Shown here: positions 7,346 to 13,984 of the stretch, piece after piece
Layout of the letters: each line of letters starts with the position of its first letter
How positions within the stretch are numbered: the first letter of the stretch is position 1
NCBI GenBank assembly: GCA_900550815.1
Contig: URTW01000026.1
Span: 1-15,304 of the forward strand
DNA length: 15,304 nt
Source: an uncultured Collinsella sp.
Lineage (GTDB): Bacteria > Actinomycetota > Coriobacteriia > Coriobacteriales > Coriobacteriaceae
Reading direction: 5' to 3'
Made by a program: the position numbers and the translations under genes
Notes under the pieces: model-generated
The model's input: the letters and a program-made list of their open reading frames with translations, nothing else
The model's database searches: none
Told to the model about the DNA's origin: nothing

Positions 7346-8593
7346 CTAGCTCCTCGTATATCTACGCAGCGCGATGGCGGCGTTGTGTCCGCCAAAGCCC
7401 AGGTTGGTCGAAAGCGCCCAGGTAAGGTCGGCGCGAACCGCGCGATTGGGCGTGTAGTCAAGATCGCAGGCGGGATCGGGCGTGTGGTAGTTAATGGTCG
7501 GCGGCACCACGCCTTGTTCGAGCGCCATGGCGCAGGCCATGACCTCGATGGCGCCCGTGGCACCGATCATGTGGCCGGTCATCGACTTTGTCGACGAGAC
7601 ATGCGCGGCGCGCGCCGCGTCCTCGCCGAGTGCACGCTTAATGCCCGCCGTCTCGGACGAATCGTTAAGCTTGGTCGAGGTGCCGTGGGCATTGATGTAG
7701 AGACCCTCGGAAGGCTTGACGTCGCCCTCGGTCACCGCCAGCGATATCGCGCGGGCAATGCCGGCAGCCTCGGGATCAGGACTCGTGATGTGATAGGCAT
7801 CATCGGTGTTGCCGTAGCCCACGACCTCGGCATAAATGTGCGCACCGCGCGCCTGCGCATGTTCCATGCTCTCGAGTACCAGCACGCAGGCGCCCTCGCC
7901 CATCACAAAGCCGTCGCGGTCTGCATCGAACGGACGGCAGGCCGTCGCGGGATCGGGGTTGGTGGTCAATGCGCGGCAGGACGTAAAGCCCGCAACGGCA
8001 TCGGGGATAATTGCGGCCTCGGCTCCGCCAGCGAGAATCGCATCGGCATAGCCATGCTTGATGGCGCGGAACGCCGCGCCCACGGCATGGGCCGAGGTCG
8101 CGCACGCTGGCACCACGGGCAGGGTCGGGCCTTTTGCCTTGTGGCGGATTGCGATATTGCCCGATGCCATGTTGGGGATCATCATCGCGATCATATAGGG
8201 CGATGCGCGGCGGGGCCCACGTTCGGCAATCGTATGGACGTTGTCGACGAGCGTCGTCATGCCGCCCACGCCCGAGCCCACGTAGACGCCCAGGCGCTCG
8301 CGATCGATGGCGCCTTCGACATCAAAGCCCGCATCGTGCATGGCTTCGTCCGAAGCCGCCATCGCAAACTGAACGCAGGGGTCGAGATGCTTGGCGTCAC
8401 GCTTGCCAAAGTACTCGTTGCCGTCAAAGCCCTTGACCTCGGCTGCCACCTTGACGTCAAACGCATCGGTATCGAAGTGCGTGAGCGGGCCGATGCCGCA
8501 CGTGCCGGCGCACATGGCCGCCCAGGTGGCAAGCGCGGTGTTGCCGAGCGGCGACACGGCACCGATACCGGTGATTGCAACTCTCTGTTCCAT
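7346..8593 (-). CDS. fabF: 3-oxoacyl-ACP synthase II (FabF, KAS II)
   Basis: FabF condenses acyl chains with malonyl-ACP to extend them by two carbons. Counting from the ATG at 8593, the 415-residue protein has the Cys-His-His active site: C164 in VPACATSAHAVG, H303 in NAHGTST, K336 and H341 in TKSMTGHMIGATG. This spacing matches E. coli FabF (C163, H303, K335, H340). A proline sits two residues before the catalytic cysteine (PAC) where TAC is common; this is not expected to stop activity. I chose 8593 because GAGGAG lies six bases upstream. An adjacent ATG at 8596 is nearly as good, and a TTG at 8611 is unlikely. It follows fabG by 39 bases and precedes accB by 3. No FabB-type gene is seen in the window. 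Confidence 0.96.
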   Translation of the reverse strand: MEQRVAITGIGAVSPLGNTALATWAAMCAGTCGIGPLTHFDTDAFDVKVAAEVKGFDGNEYFGKRDAKHLDPCVQFAMAASDEAMHDAGFDVEGAIDRERLGVYVGSGVGGMTTLVDNVHTIAERGPRRASPYMIAMMIPNMASGNIAIRHKAKGPTLPVVPACATSAHAVGAAFRAIKHGYADAILAGGAEAAIIPDAVAGFTSCRALTTNPDPATACRPFDADRDGFVMGEGACVLVLESMEHAQARGAHIYAEVVGYGNTDDAYHITSPDPEAAGIARAISLAVTEGDVKPSEGLYINAHGTSTKLNDSSETAGIKRALGEDAARAAHVSSTKSMTGHMIGATGAIEVMACAMALEQGVVPPTINYHTPDPACDLDYTPNRAVRADLTWALSTNLGFGGHNAAIALRRYTRS

Positions 8594-8632
8594 CATGGTC
8601 TCCTCATCCAAGCCGTTCTTCGGCCCTGGTTT

Positions 8633-9406
8633 CTACATCGCCATTCCGCCGTCGACGCGTACGACTTCGCCCGTAATGTAGGCAGCCGCATCGCTCACTA
8701 AAAATCGCACCACACCGGCCACCTCTTCGGGCTGCGCCATACGCTTAAGGGGAATCTGCTCCTCGGTTACCGTACGCACCTTCTCCGAGAGCTTTGCCGT
8801 CATATCCGTCTCGACAAACCCGGGGGCAACCGCGTTCACTCGTACACCGCGGGGCGCAAGCTCGCGCGCCACCGCCTTGGTCAGGCCGATCACGCCCGCC
8901 TTGGAGGCAGCGTAGTTGACCTGCCCGGCATTGCCCATCAGGCCCACAACCGAGCTCATGTTGACGACGCAGCCGCCGCGCTGGCGCATAAAGGACTTGG
9001 TGAGCGCGCGCGTCGTGTTAAACGTTCCTTTAAGATTGACATCGAGCACGCGATCGAAGGCGTCATCACCCATACGCATGAGCAGGCCATCGCGGGTGAT
9101 GCCGGCGTTGTTGACGAGCGCCCAAATGGAGCCAAAGTCGTTGAGGACCGCTTCCACGCACGCGTTGACGGCAGCGGGATCGGCCACGTCGCATTGATAT
9201 GCGCGAGCTGTGGCACCAGCGGCCTCGCAGGCTTCGCACGTCTCGCGCGCCGCTTCGACGCTGCCGGCATAGACGACGGCGATATCAAAGCCGTCCTCCG
9301 CCAGACCGATAGCGCAGGCGCGGCCGATACCCCGCGAGCCGCCCGTGACCAGTGCCACGCGACGTGAGTCGTTGCGCTCGAGCGCGCCATTGTTCAAGTT
9401 GCCCAT
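8633..9406 (-). CDS. fabG: 3-oxoacyl-ACP reductase FabG
   Basis: FabG reduces 3-oxoacyl-ACP with NADPH to 3-hydroxyacyl-ACP. This short-chain dehydrogenase is 257 residues, slightly longer than E. coli FabG (244) because of about 14 extra residues at the N-terminus (MGNLNNGALERNDS). The cofactor motif TGGSRGIG is at 21-28 and NNAG at 99-102. The catalytic residues S152, Y165 and K169 appear in SSVVG and NYAASK. The C-terminus ITGEVVRVDGGMAM is typical of FabG. AAAGGA lies about six bases before the ATG. It sits 30 bases after fabD. Confidence 0.96.
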   Translation of the reverse strand: MGNLNNGALERNDSRRVALVTGGSRGIGRACAIGLAEDGFDIAVVYAGSVEAARETCEACEAAGATARAYQCDVADPAAVNACVEAVLNDFGSIWALVNNAGITRDGLLMRMGDDAFDRVLDVNLKGTFNTTRALTKSFMRQRGGCVVNMSSVVGLMGNAGQVNYAASKAGVIGLTKAVARELAPRGVRVNAVAPGFVETDMTAKLSEKVRTVTEEQIPLKRMAQPEEVAGVVRFLVSDAAAYITGEVVRVDGGMAM

Positions 9407-9436
9407 GTCATTCCTTTCGGGTTACAGCCCTGTGGA

Positions 9437-10363
9437 CTATGCGAGCTCGTCGGCAATAGCTGCGACTTGCTCGGCCGTCTCGCACGAATACACACGAACG
9501 TCGCTCAACGTACGCTTGACCAGGCCGGACAGCGTTTTGCCGGGGCCGACCTCAATAAATGTGTCGATGCCTTGATCCTGCAGAGCATGCAGCGTATCGA
9601 CCCAGCGCACGGCATGGCTCACCTGATTGGCCAAGACATCCGATGCCGCTCGCGGGTCCGCCGGATAGGGCGCCGCCGTCATGTTTGCCATGACCGGAAT
9701 CAGCAGCGGAGACGGCGCGTGGCCGGCGTGGATATACGTCGCCAGCCCCTCGGTCGCCTCTGCCATATATGGGCTATGGAATGCACCCGACACCGCGACT
9801 TTCATAGCGCGGCCGCCGGCCTCTTTTACTAGGACGTCGAGCTCCTGCAGCGCCTCGGACGCTCCGGCCACAACCGTCTGCTGCGGACTGTTGTAGTTGA
9901 CCGGCCAGCAGTCCTCGCCGGCCTGCGCAGCCAGGTTCTCGACTTGTGCAGCATCAAGTTTGATGACGGCGCGCATGCCGCCGGGGTGACGCTCGGCCGC
10001 CGTGGCCATCAATGCCGCGCGCTCACACACAAGCTCAAAACCCGCTTGCGTATCGAATGCCCCCGCAAAGGTGAGTGCAGCGACCTCGCCCAGCGAGAAT
10101 CCCGCACAGGCGGCAGGCACTACGCCGCGCTCGCGCAGGGCGACGGCGACAGCCAGGTCGTGCACGAACACGCAAGGCTGCGTGTTCTCGGTCTGCGAGA
10201 GCTCCTCCTTGGAGGCGCTCCGGCACTGCTCGCTCGTCCCCGGGCGCACCTCATCGGCAATGGCGAACACCTCGGCGGCCGCCGGCGATGTCTCGATCAA
10301 GTCGACGCCCATCGCGGGGTGCTGGGCACCCTGGCCGGCAAACAAAAACGCTACGCCACCCAT
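9437..10363 (-). CDS. fabD: Malonyl-CoA:ACP transacylase FabD
   Basis: FabD moves malonyl from CoA to acyl carrier protein and so supplies the extender unit. From the ATG at 10363 it is 308 residues, the same size as E. coli FabD (309). The N-terminus has FLFAGQGAQHPAMG. The nucleophile is S90 in GFSLGE, with R115 (CERAALM) for malonate binding and H196 (GAFHSPYM) as partner. The usual motif is GHSLGE, so the residue before the serine is Phe instead of His here. The start overlaps the end of fabK by 13 bases, with AAGGG upstream, suggesting translational coupling. A GTG at 10369 is an alternative start with poorer spacing. Confidence 0.95.
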   Translation of the reverse strand: MGGVAFLFAGQGAQHPAMGVDLIETSPAAAEVFAIADEVRPGTSEQCRSASKEELSQTENTQPCVFVHDLAVAVALRERGVVPAACAGFSLGEVAALTFAGAFDTQAGFELVCERAALMATAAERHPGGMRAVIKLDAAQVENLAAQAGEDCWPVNYNSPQQTVVAGASEALQELDVLVKEAGGRAMKVAVSGAFHSPYMAEATEGLATYIHAGHAPSPLLIPVMANMTAAPYPADPRAASDVLANQVSHAVRWVDTLHALQDQGIDTFIEVGPGKTLSGLVKRTLSDVRVYSCETAEQVAAIADELA

Positions 10364-11295
10364 GTGCACGCACCCTTCAGGACGTGCTCGGCGCCCTCGA
10401 CCAGGTCGTCAACGATTTCGCGTGCGCTCTGGCGCTCGTTGACCATGCCGGCAATCTGTCCACACAAAAACGAACCCTCTTCGTAGTTGCCGTCCTTGGC
10501 GGCCTTACGCAGCGCACCGGTTCCCATAGCACCGAGCTCCTCGGCACTCGCGCCGGAACCCTCGCTCTTGGCATAGGCGTTGGTGAAGGGGCTCTTGAGG
10601 GCGCGCACTGGATGTCCCGTCGAGCGACCGGTCGCACGCGTTGAAGTGTCGTTGGCCTTCAGGACCATCTCTTTGTACTGCTCCGAGACGGTGCACTCGT
10701 CTGCGACCAGAAAGCGCGTACCCACTTGCACGCCTTCGGCGCCCAGCATAAAGGCGGCCGCCACGCCGCGGCCGTCGGCAATACCGCCGGCGGCCACGAC
10801 GGGAATGTCAACCGCATCGACGACCTGCGGCACCAGTGCCATCGTCGAGGTCTCGCCAATATGGCCGCCCGATTCGGTACCCTCGGCAACAACCGCCGTG
10901 GCTCCACGACGTGCCACGAGGCGCGCCAGCGCCACCGAGGCAACGACCGGGATGACCTTGATGCCCGCCTCGTTCCACGCCTTCATGTACTTGGCGGGAT
11001 TGCCGGCGCCCGTCACGACGACCGGCACTCGCTCGTCAATCACGACCTGTGCAACCTCGTCGGCAAACGGGCTCATGAGCATGACGTTCACGCCAAAGGG
11101 CTTATCCGTCTTGGCGCGCAGCTCATGAATCTGGTCGCGAAGCCAGTTGGCGTCGGCGTTCATGGCCGCGATGATGCCTAAGCCACCCGCCTCGGACACT
11201 GCGGACGCCAGCGAGGCATCGGCAATCCAGGCCATACCGCCCTGGAACACGGGCTTTTCGATGCCGAGCAGATCGCAGAGAGGAGTCTTGAGCAT
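10351..11295 (-). CDS. fabK: Enoyl-ACP reductase II (FabK), FMN-dependent
   Basis: FabK reduces trans-2-enoyl-ACP to acyl-ACP, the last step of each cycle, using FMN and NAD(P)H. The 314-residue TIM-barrel protein belongs to the 2-nitropropane dioxygenase-like flavoprotein family. It starts LCDLLGIEKPVFQGGMAWIAD, typical of FabK. It has AEGTESGGHIGETST with H145, corresponding to catalytic H144 of the Streptococcus pneumoniae enzyme, and the FMN phosphate-binding segments AAGGIADGRG and GAEGVQVGTRF. Its place between acpP and fabD in a fatty acid cluster favours FabK over a general nitronate monooxygenase. The ATG is 2 bases after the acpP stop, and its GGAGAAG site lies inside the acpP 3' end. 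No FabI is present in the window. Confidence 0.93.
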   Translation of the reverse strand: MLKTPLCDLLGIEKPVFQGGMAWIADASLASAVSEAGGLGIIAAMNADANWLRDQIHELRAKTDKPFGVNVMLMSPFADEVAQVVIDERVPVVVTGAGNPAKYMKAWNEAGIKVIPVVASVALARLVARRGATAVVAEGTESGGHIGETSTMALVPQVVDAVDIPVVAAGGIADGRGVAAAFMLGAEGVQVGTRFLVADECTVSEQYKEMVLKANDTSTRATGRSTGHPVRALKSPFTNAYAKSEGSGASAEELGAMGTGALRKAAKDGNYEEGSFLCGQIAGMVNERQSAREIVDDLVEGAEHVLKGACTWVA

Positions 11296-11297
11296 CT

Positions 11298-11534
11298 CTA
11301 CTTCTCCAATGCCGCCTCGACCGTATCGGCGAACTCGCCGACCGTCTTGGGGTTCTCCTCGGTATCGAGCTGGATGCCAAACTCGTCCTCGACGGCAACG
11401 AGGATCTCGACGGTGCCCAGGCTGTCGAGACCAATCTCCTCGAGCGTGGACTCGGGCTTCATCTCGACATCGTCAAGACCGGCGGTCTCGCGGATAACGT
11501 CGCAAACGCGCTCGAAGGTCTTCTGATCTGCCAT
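11298..11534 (-). CDS. acpP: Acyl carrier protein
   Basis: This small acidic protein (78 residues) carries the growing acyl chain on a 4'-phosphopantetheine arm. The attachment serine is S38 in the motif GLDSLG (35-40). The four-helix pattern, acidic helix II (DSLGTVEILVAVEDEF) and length match bacterial AcpP. A very strong AAAGGAGA site (11541-11548) stands six bases before the ATG, fitting the need for high AcpP levels. It lies 51 bases after fabH, the largest gap in the operon, and 2 bases before fabK. Confidence 0.97.
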   Translation of the reverse strand: MADQKTFERVCDVIRETAGLDDVEMKPESTLEEIGLDSLGTVEILVAVEDEFGIQLDTEENPKTVGEFADTVEAALEK

Positions 11535-11585
11535 GGTAGTTCTCCTTTGGGTGTGCCCTAGGGCGGTTTTATTTCCTATGTGCGA

Positions 11586-12545
11586 CTACTTCCAACGAAG
11601 CAGATAGCCACCTATATCCAGACCGGCGCCAAATCCAACCAAGGCGATGGTGTCGCCTGTGTGAAGTGCACCGGCGTTTGCCAGCCGGTCGAGGGCAAGC
11701 GGAATGCATGCGCTCGAAATGTTGCCGGTCTCGCGCAACGTGCGAACCACGCGCTCGTCCGGCACGCCCAGGCGCTTGACCGCCTGGCTCAGGATTCGTT
11801 CGTTAGCCTGATGGAATACAAAATGATCGATGTCTTCGACCAAAATGCCCGCATCGATCGCAAGCTTATGGACCGTGTCGCAGATGGCGTTGACGCCGAA
11901 CTTGAACACGCGGCGGCCATTCATGGACAGCACGCTCGCGCTATCTGCGGAAGCCTTAAACGGCGAGGTGCCGACCAGACCGGGAACGCGCAACGTCTCG
12001 ACGTCGGGCGCCGTCGAAAGCTCAACGGCAAGGGGACTGTCTCCCCCAGCCTCAATCACTGCGGCGCCTGCCCCATCGCCAAAGAGCACGCAGGTGGCAC
12101 GGTCGGTCCAGTCGAGCGCGCGCGTCATCTGCTCGGCAGCAACGACAAGCACGCGCTCGGCGCGACCGCGGGCGATATAGCCCTCGGCGACATCGAGCGC
12201 AAATACGAAGCCGGCACAAGCCGCCGAGACATCGAAGGCAGGGCACGTCGCGCCTAGTCGCTCAGCAACGGCACACGCCTCAGCGGGAACAAGGTGGTCA
12301 CCCGTCGTCGTCGAACAGACGATCAGATCCAGCTGGCTCGCGTCGATTCCGGACACCTGGAGTGCCCGCTCACTCGCCGCTACGGCAAGGTCGTCAAGTG
12401 ACTCGGTGGTGCAGACGTGGCGGCTCTTGATACCCGTGCGGGTAAAAATCCACTCATCCGAGGTATCGAGGAACTCAGACAGCTCGTCATTGGAAACGCT
12501 GCGCTCAGGAAGCGCCGAGCCTGTTCCAAGAATCGTGAAACCCAT
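11586..12545 (-). CDS. fabH: 3-oxoacyl-ACP synthase III (FabH)
   Basis: FabH starts fatty acid synthesis by condensing a short acyl-CoA with malonyl-ACP. The 319-residue protein has the Cys-His-Asn triad: C110 in DVSAACAGFVFAL, H245 in FHQANERI and N275 in RETGNISSACIP. This is close to E. coli FabH (C112, H244, N274). The N-terminal TRTGIKSRHV and the C-terminal GFGAGLDIGGYLLRW are also typical. I chose the ATG at 12545 because a near-perfect AAAGGAGGT (12551-12559) lies five bases upstream. An open extension to 12602 lacks homology and would run through the putative operator. It is the first gene of the operon. Starter preference (acetyl or branched) cannot be read from the sequence. Confidence 0.97.
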   Translation of the reverse strand: MGFTILGTGSALPERSVSNDELSEFLDTSDEWIFTRTGIKSRHVCTTESLDDLAVAASERALQVSGIDASQLDLIVCSTTTGDHLVPAEACAVAERLGATCPAFDVSAACAGFVFALDVAEGYIARGRAERVLVVAAEQMTRALDWTDRATCVLFGDGAGAAVIEAGGDSPLAVELSTAPDVETLRVPGLVGTSPFKASADSASVLSMNGRRVFKFGVNAICDTVHKLAIDAGILVEDIDHFVFHQANERILSQAVKRLGVPDERVVRTLRETGNISSACIPLALDRLANAGALHTGDTIALVGFGAGLDIGGYLLRWK

Positions 12546-12562
12546 CACTAACCTCCTTTGAG

Positions 12563-12580
12563 TTGTTGACGTGTTTACAT
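12563..12580. promoter_or_regulatory. Operator-like element, fabH-proximal copy
   Basis: The plus strand reads TTGTTGACGTGTTTACAT. It matches the element at 12611-12628 in 17 of 18 positions. Its core is partly palindromic (TGTnnACnnGTnnACA), as expected for a dimeric regulator. It lies just upstream of the fabH Shine-Dalgarno, so a bound protein would sit in or before the transcribed leader. The regulator is unknown. Confidence 0.55.
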
Positions 12581-12610
12581 CGACCAAGAGAGGATAACGC
12601 ATTTCAGTCT

Positions 12611-12628
12611 TTGTTGACGTGTTAACAT
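12611..12628. promoter_or_regulatory. Operator-like element, distal copy
   Basis: The plus strand reads TTGTTGACGTGTTAACAT. The 16-base core at 12612-12627 is a better palindrome than the proximal copy, with six of eight half-site pairs matching (TGTTGACG / TGTTAACA). It starts exactly 48 bases from the other copy and overlaps the best -10-like hexamer for fabH. Repression of fabH by steric block is the simplest reading. Confidence 0.55.
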
Positions 12629-12721
12629 TAAATTGTCCAAATGCGACAAAGGCTTCACATTGTGTCTATCTCTCGACACCATTGCGCGATTGCCTTATTA
12701 ACTTAGGAGGTAGCAGCTGTT

Positions 12722-13498
12722 ATGGATTCTCGTTTAACGATAGTCGACGTAACCGGATCGACCAACGATGACCTGCTCGAAGCAGGAAAACAGGGAGCGC
12801 CGCACGGCACAGGACTTGCCGCCCGCGCGCAAACGGCAGGACGCGGCCGGCGCGGCCACAAGTGGGATTCAACCGCCGGCAACCTATTGCTTTCGATTGT
12901 CCTGCGTCCATGCGTTAATCCCGCAAAGTACTCTGGTCTTGCCGCCGTCAGCGGCCTAGCGGTGCTCGAAGCACTCGAAAAGCAGGGTCTTGCAAACGAG
13001 ATTGGCCTCAAATGGCCCAACGACCTGGTCGCGCGAGGACGCAAACTCGGCGGCATTCTGGTCGAGGCCGCACGCGATAACGAAGGCAAACCTTTCGCCG
13101 TCTGCGGCATTGGTGTCAACGTAAACTACACGCCCCAAGAGGTGCCCGATGGCGGCCTGGCGGCAATTGGCCTCTCGGACCTCAACGAGAGCGTTCCCGC
13201 CGTCGACATGCTCCTCGATGAGGTCTATCACGCAGTTATAGACGCTGTAGATACCTGGGCAGAGCGCCTCAACGCCAAGGAAGAAGACGCCGGTCCGCTC
13301 GCGCCCGTCCACGACGAATATATCGCTCACCTCAATTGGATCGGGAAGCACGTTATCGCCCGCTCCCCCGCTGGAGACGAGCTGGCACGAGGCATATTTA
13401 GAACGGTCGACGATTGCGGCCGCGCATGCATTGAGACCGAGAGCGGCTTGTGCGTCTTCCACTTCGAAGAAGCATCCTTGCGCCCCCTGAGCGAATAG
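12722..13498 (+). CDS. birA: Biotin protein ligase (biotin--[acetyl-CoA-carboxylase] ligase), no DNA-binding domain
   Basis: This enzyme activates biotin with ATP and attaches it to the lysine of biotin carriers, here presumably AccB K124. The 258-residue protein begins directly with the catalytic domain (TGSTNDD at 11-17). It has the biotinyl-AMP loop GRGRRG (40-45), KWPNDL (97-102) and RKLGGILVE (107-115) with K108. A small C-terminal SH3-like domain (about 210-256) follows. The N-terminal winged helix of bifunctional BirA repressors, about 60 residues in E. coli, is absent, so this is a monofunctional (class I) ligase. It is the only plus-strand gene in the window. It is transcribed away from fabH, from the region that holds the twin operator-like elements. 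Confidence 0.94.
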   Translation: MDSRLTIVDVTGSTNDDLLEAGKQGAPHGTGLAARAQTAGRGRRGHKWDSTAGNLLLSIVLRPCVNPAKYSGLAAVSGLAVLEALEKQGLANEIGLKWPNDLVARGRKLGGILVEAARDNEGKPFAVCGIGVNVNYTPQEVPDGGLAAIGLSDLNESVPAVDMLLDEVYHAVIDAVDTWAERLNAKEEDAGPLAPVHDEYIAHLNWIGKHVIARSPAGDELARGIFRTVDDCGRACIETESGLCVFHFEEASLRPLSE

Positions 13499-13550
13499 GG
13501 CGCCGCAGCCGCCGGCTCGGCAGACGAATTCGCTATCCCAAAATCTAAAC

Positions 13551-13595
13551 TCAAAACAAAAGGGCCCCGCTACCGTAACGGCAGCGGGGCCCTTT
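13551..13595 (-). terminator. Strong hairpin terminator between rpsJ and birA (convergent)
   Basis: Bases 13559-13571 pair perfectly with 13583-13595 (13 pairs, mostly G-C). The stem continues through one mismatch with three further pairs around a 3-base loop. Read on the minus strand it is followed by TTTTGTTTTG, an efficient U-rich tail, so it should end the fusA-rpsJ transcript 20 bases after the rpsJ stop. On the plus strand the tail is only CTTTAAG, so it may also stop birA transcripts, though less strongly. Confidence 0.92.
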
Positions 13596-13614
13596 AAGCT
13601 ATGAGCGATATCGC

Positions 13615-13923
13615 TTAGAGCTTGATGTCGATGTCGACGCCAGCGGGGAGGTCGAGACGCATGAGCGAATCAACGGTGCCCGAGGTGGGGTCGAGGATGT
13701 CGATGAGGCGCTTGTGGGTGCGCATCTCGAACTGCTCACGGGAGTCCTTGTTCACGTGCGGCGAGCGGATAACCGTGTACAGGTTGCGCTCGGTGGGCAG
13801 GGGGACAGGACCGGAAACGCGAGCGCCGGTCTTCTGAGCGGTCTCGACGATGAGCTTCGCGGACTGATCGACGACCTCGTGATCATAGCCCTTGAGGCGA
13901 ATGCGGATCTTCTGGGTAGCCAA
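13615..13923 (-). CDS. rpsJ: 30S ribosomal protein S10
   Basis: S10 is a small-subunit ribosomal protein that also acts with NusB in transcription antitermination. The 102-residue sequence matches the family along its length: [19 protein letters not shown] at the N-terminus, then [35 protein letters not shown] and [11 protein letters not shown] at the end. The start codon is TTG at 13923, giving (M)ATQKIRIRL. It is supported by TTGGAGG (13930-13936) six bases upstream and by the absence of any ATG before the conserved region. It follows fusA by 61 bases. It is followed at once by a terminator, not by rplC as in the common S10 operon. Confidence 0.97.
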   Translation of the reverse strand: MATQKIRIRLKGYDHEVVDQSAKLIVETAQKTGARVSGPVPLPTERNLYTVIRSPHVNKDSREQFEMRTHKRLIDILDPTSGTVDSLMRLDLPAGVDIDIKL

Positions 13924-13940
13924 CTTAAACCTCCAAAGAG

Positions 13941-13959
13941 TGCGAGAGATGTTCTCGCA
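13941..13959 (-). other. Small inverted repeat between fusA and rpsJ
   Basis: TGCGAGA (13941-13947) and TCTCGCA (13953-13959) form a perfect 7-pair stem with a 5-base loop. It lies in the 61-base fusA-rpsJ gap, five bases before the rpsJ Shine-Dalgarno. In the minus-strand RNA it is followed by CUCUUU, which is too weak for a full terminator. It may be an RNA processing site, a 3'-stabilising hairpin for fusA or a translational control element for rpsJ. Confidence 0.4.
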
Positions 13960-13984
13960 GGATTACGTAACAGAGAGCTCGAAC

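Larger units (their letters stand above)
12546..12721. promoter_or_regulatory. Divergent fabH / birA promoter region
   Basis: This 176-base intergenic region must hold the promoters for the leftward fatty acid operon and for the rightward birA. It is clearly more AT-rich than the genes beside it. The best -10-like element on the minus strand is TTTAAT (12632-12627), which overlaps the distal operator-like repeat; no good -35 box stands 16-18 bases before it. Neither promoter is therefore resolved. The birA Shine-Dalgarno AGGAGG is at 12705-12710, 11 bases before its ATG. Confidence 0.65.

Noticed and set aside
7025..8701. Long plus-strand open frame (558 codons) opposite accB and fabF
   Set aside because: It spans parts of two real minus-strand genes and their junction, and has low-complexity Arg/Gly/His-rich translation. 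This is a codon-mirror effect.
12546..12602. Extension of fabH to 12602
   Set aside because: It would run through the proximal operator-like repeat and the near-perfect Shine-Dalgarno, and FabH proteins start at the MGFTILGTG segment.
12563..12628. Reading the twin repeats as a BirA box
   Set aside because: Known BirA sites are two inverted half-sites with a 14-16 base spacer. Here two direct copies are 48 bases apart, and this BirA has no DNA-binding domain.
12673..12701. birA promoter TCGACA - 17 bases - TATTAA
   Set aside because: The boxes fit well, but transcription would begin near 12708, inside the AGGAGG ribosome binding site, so it is unlikely to be the main promoter.
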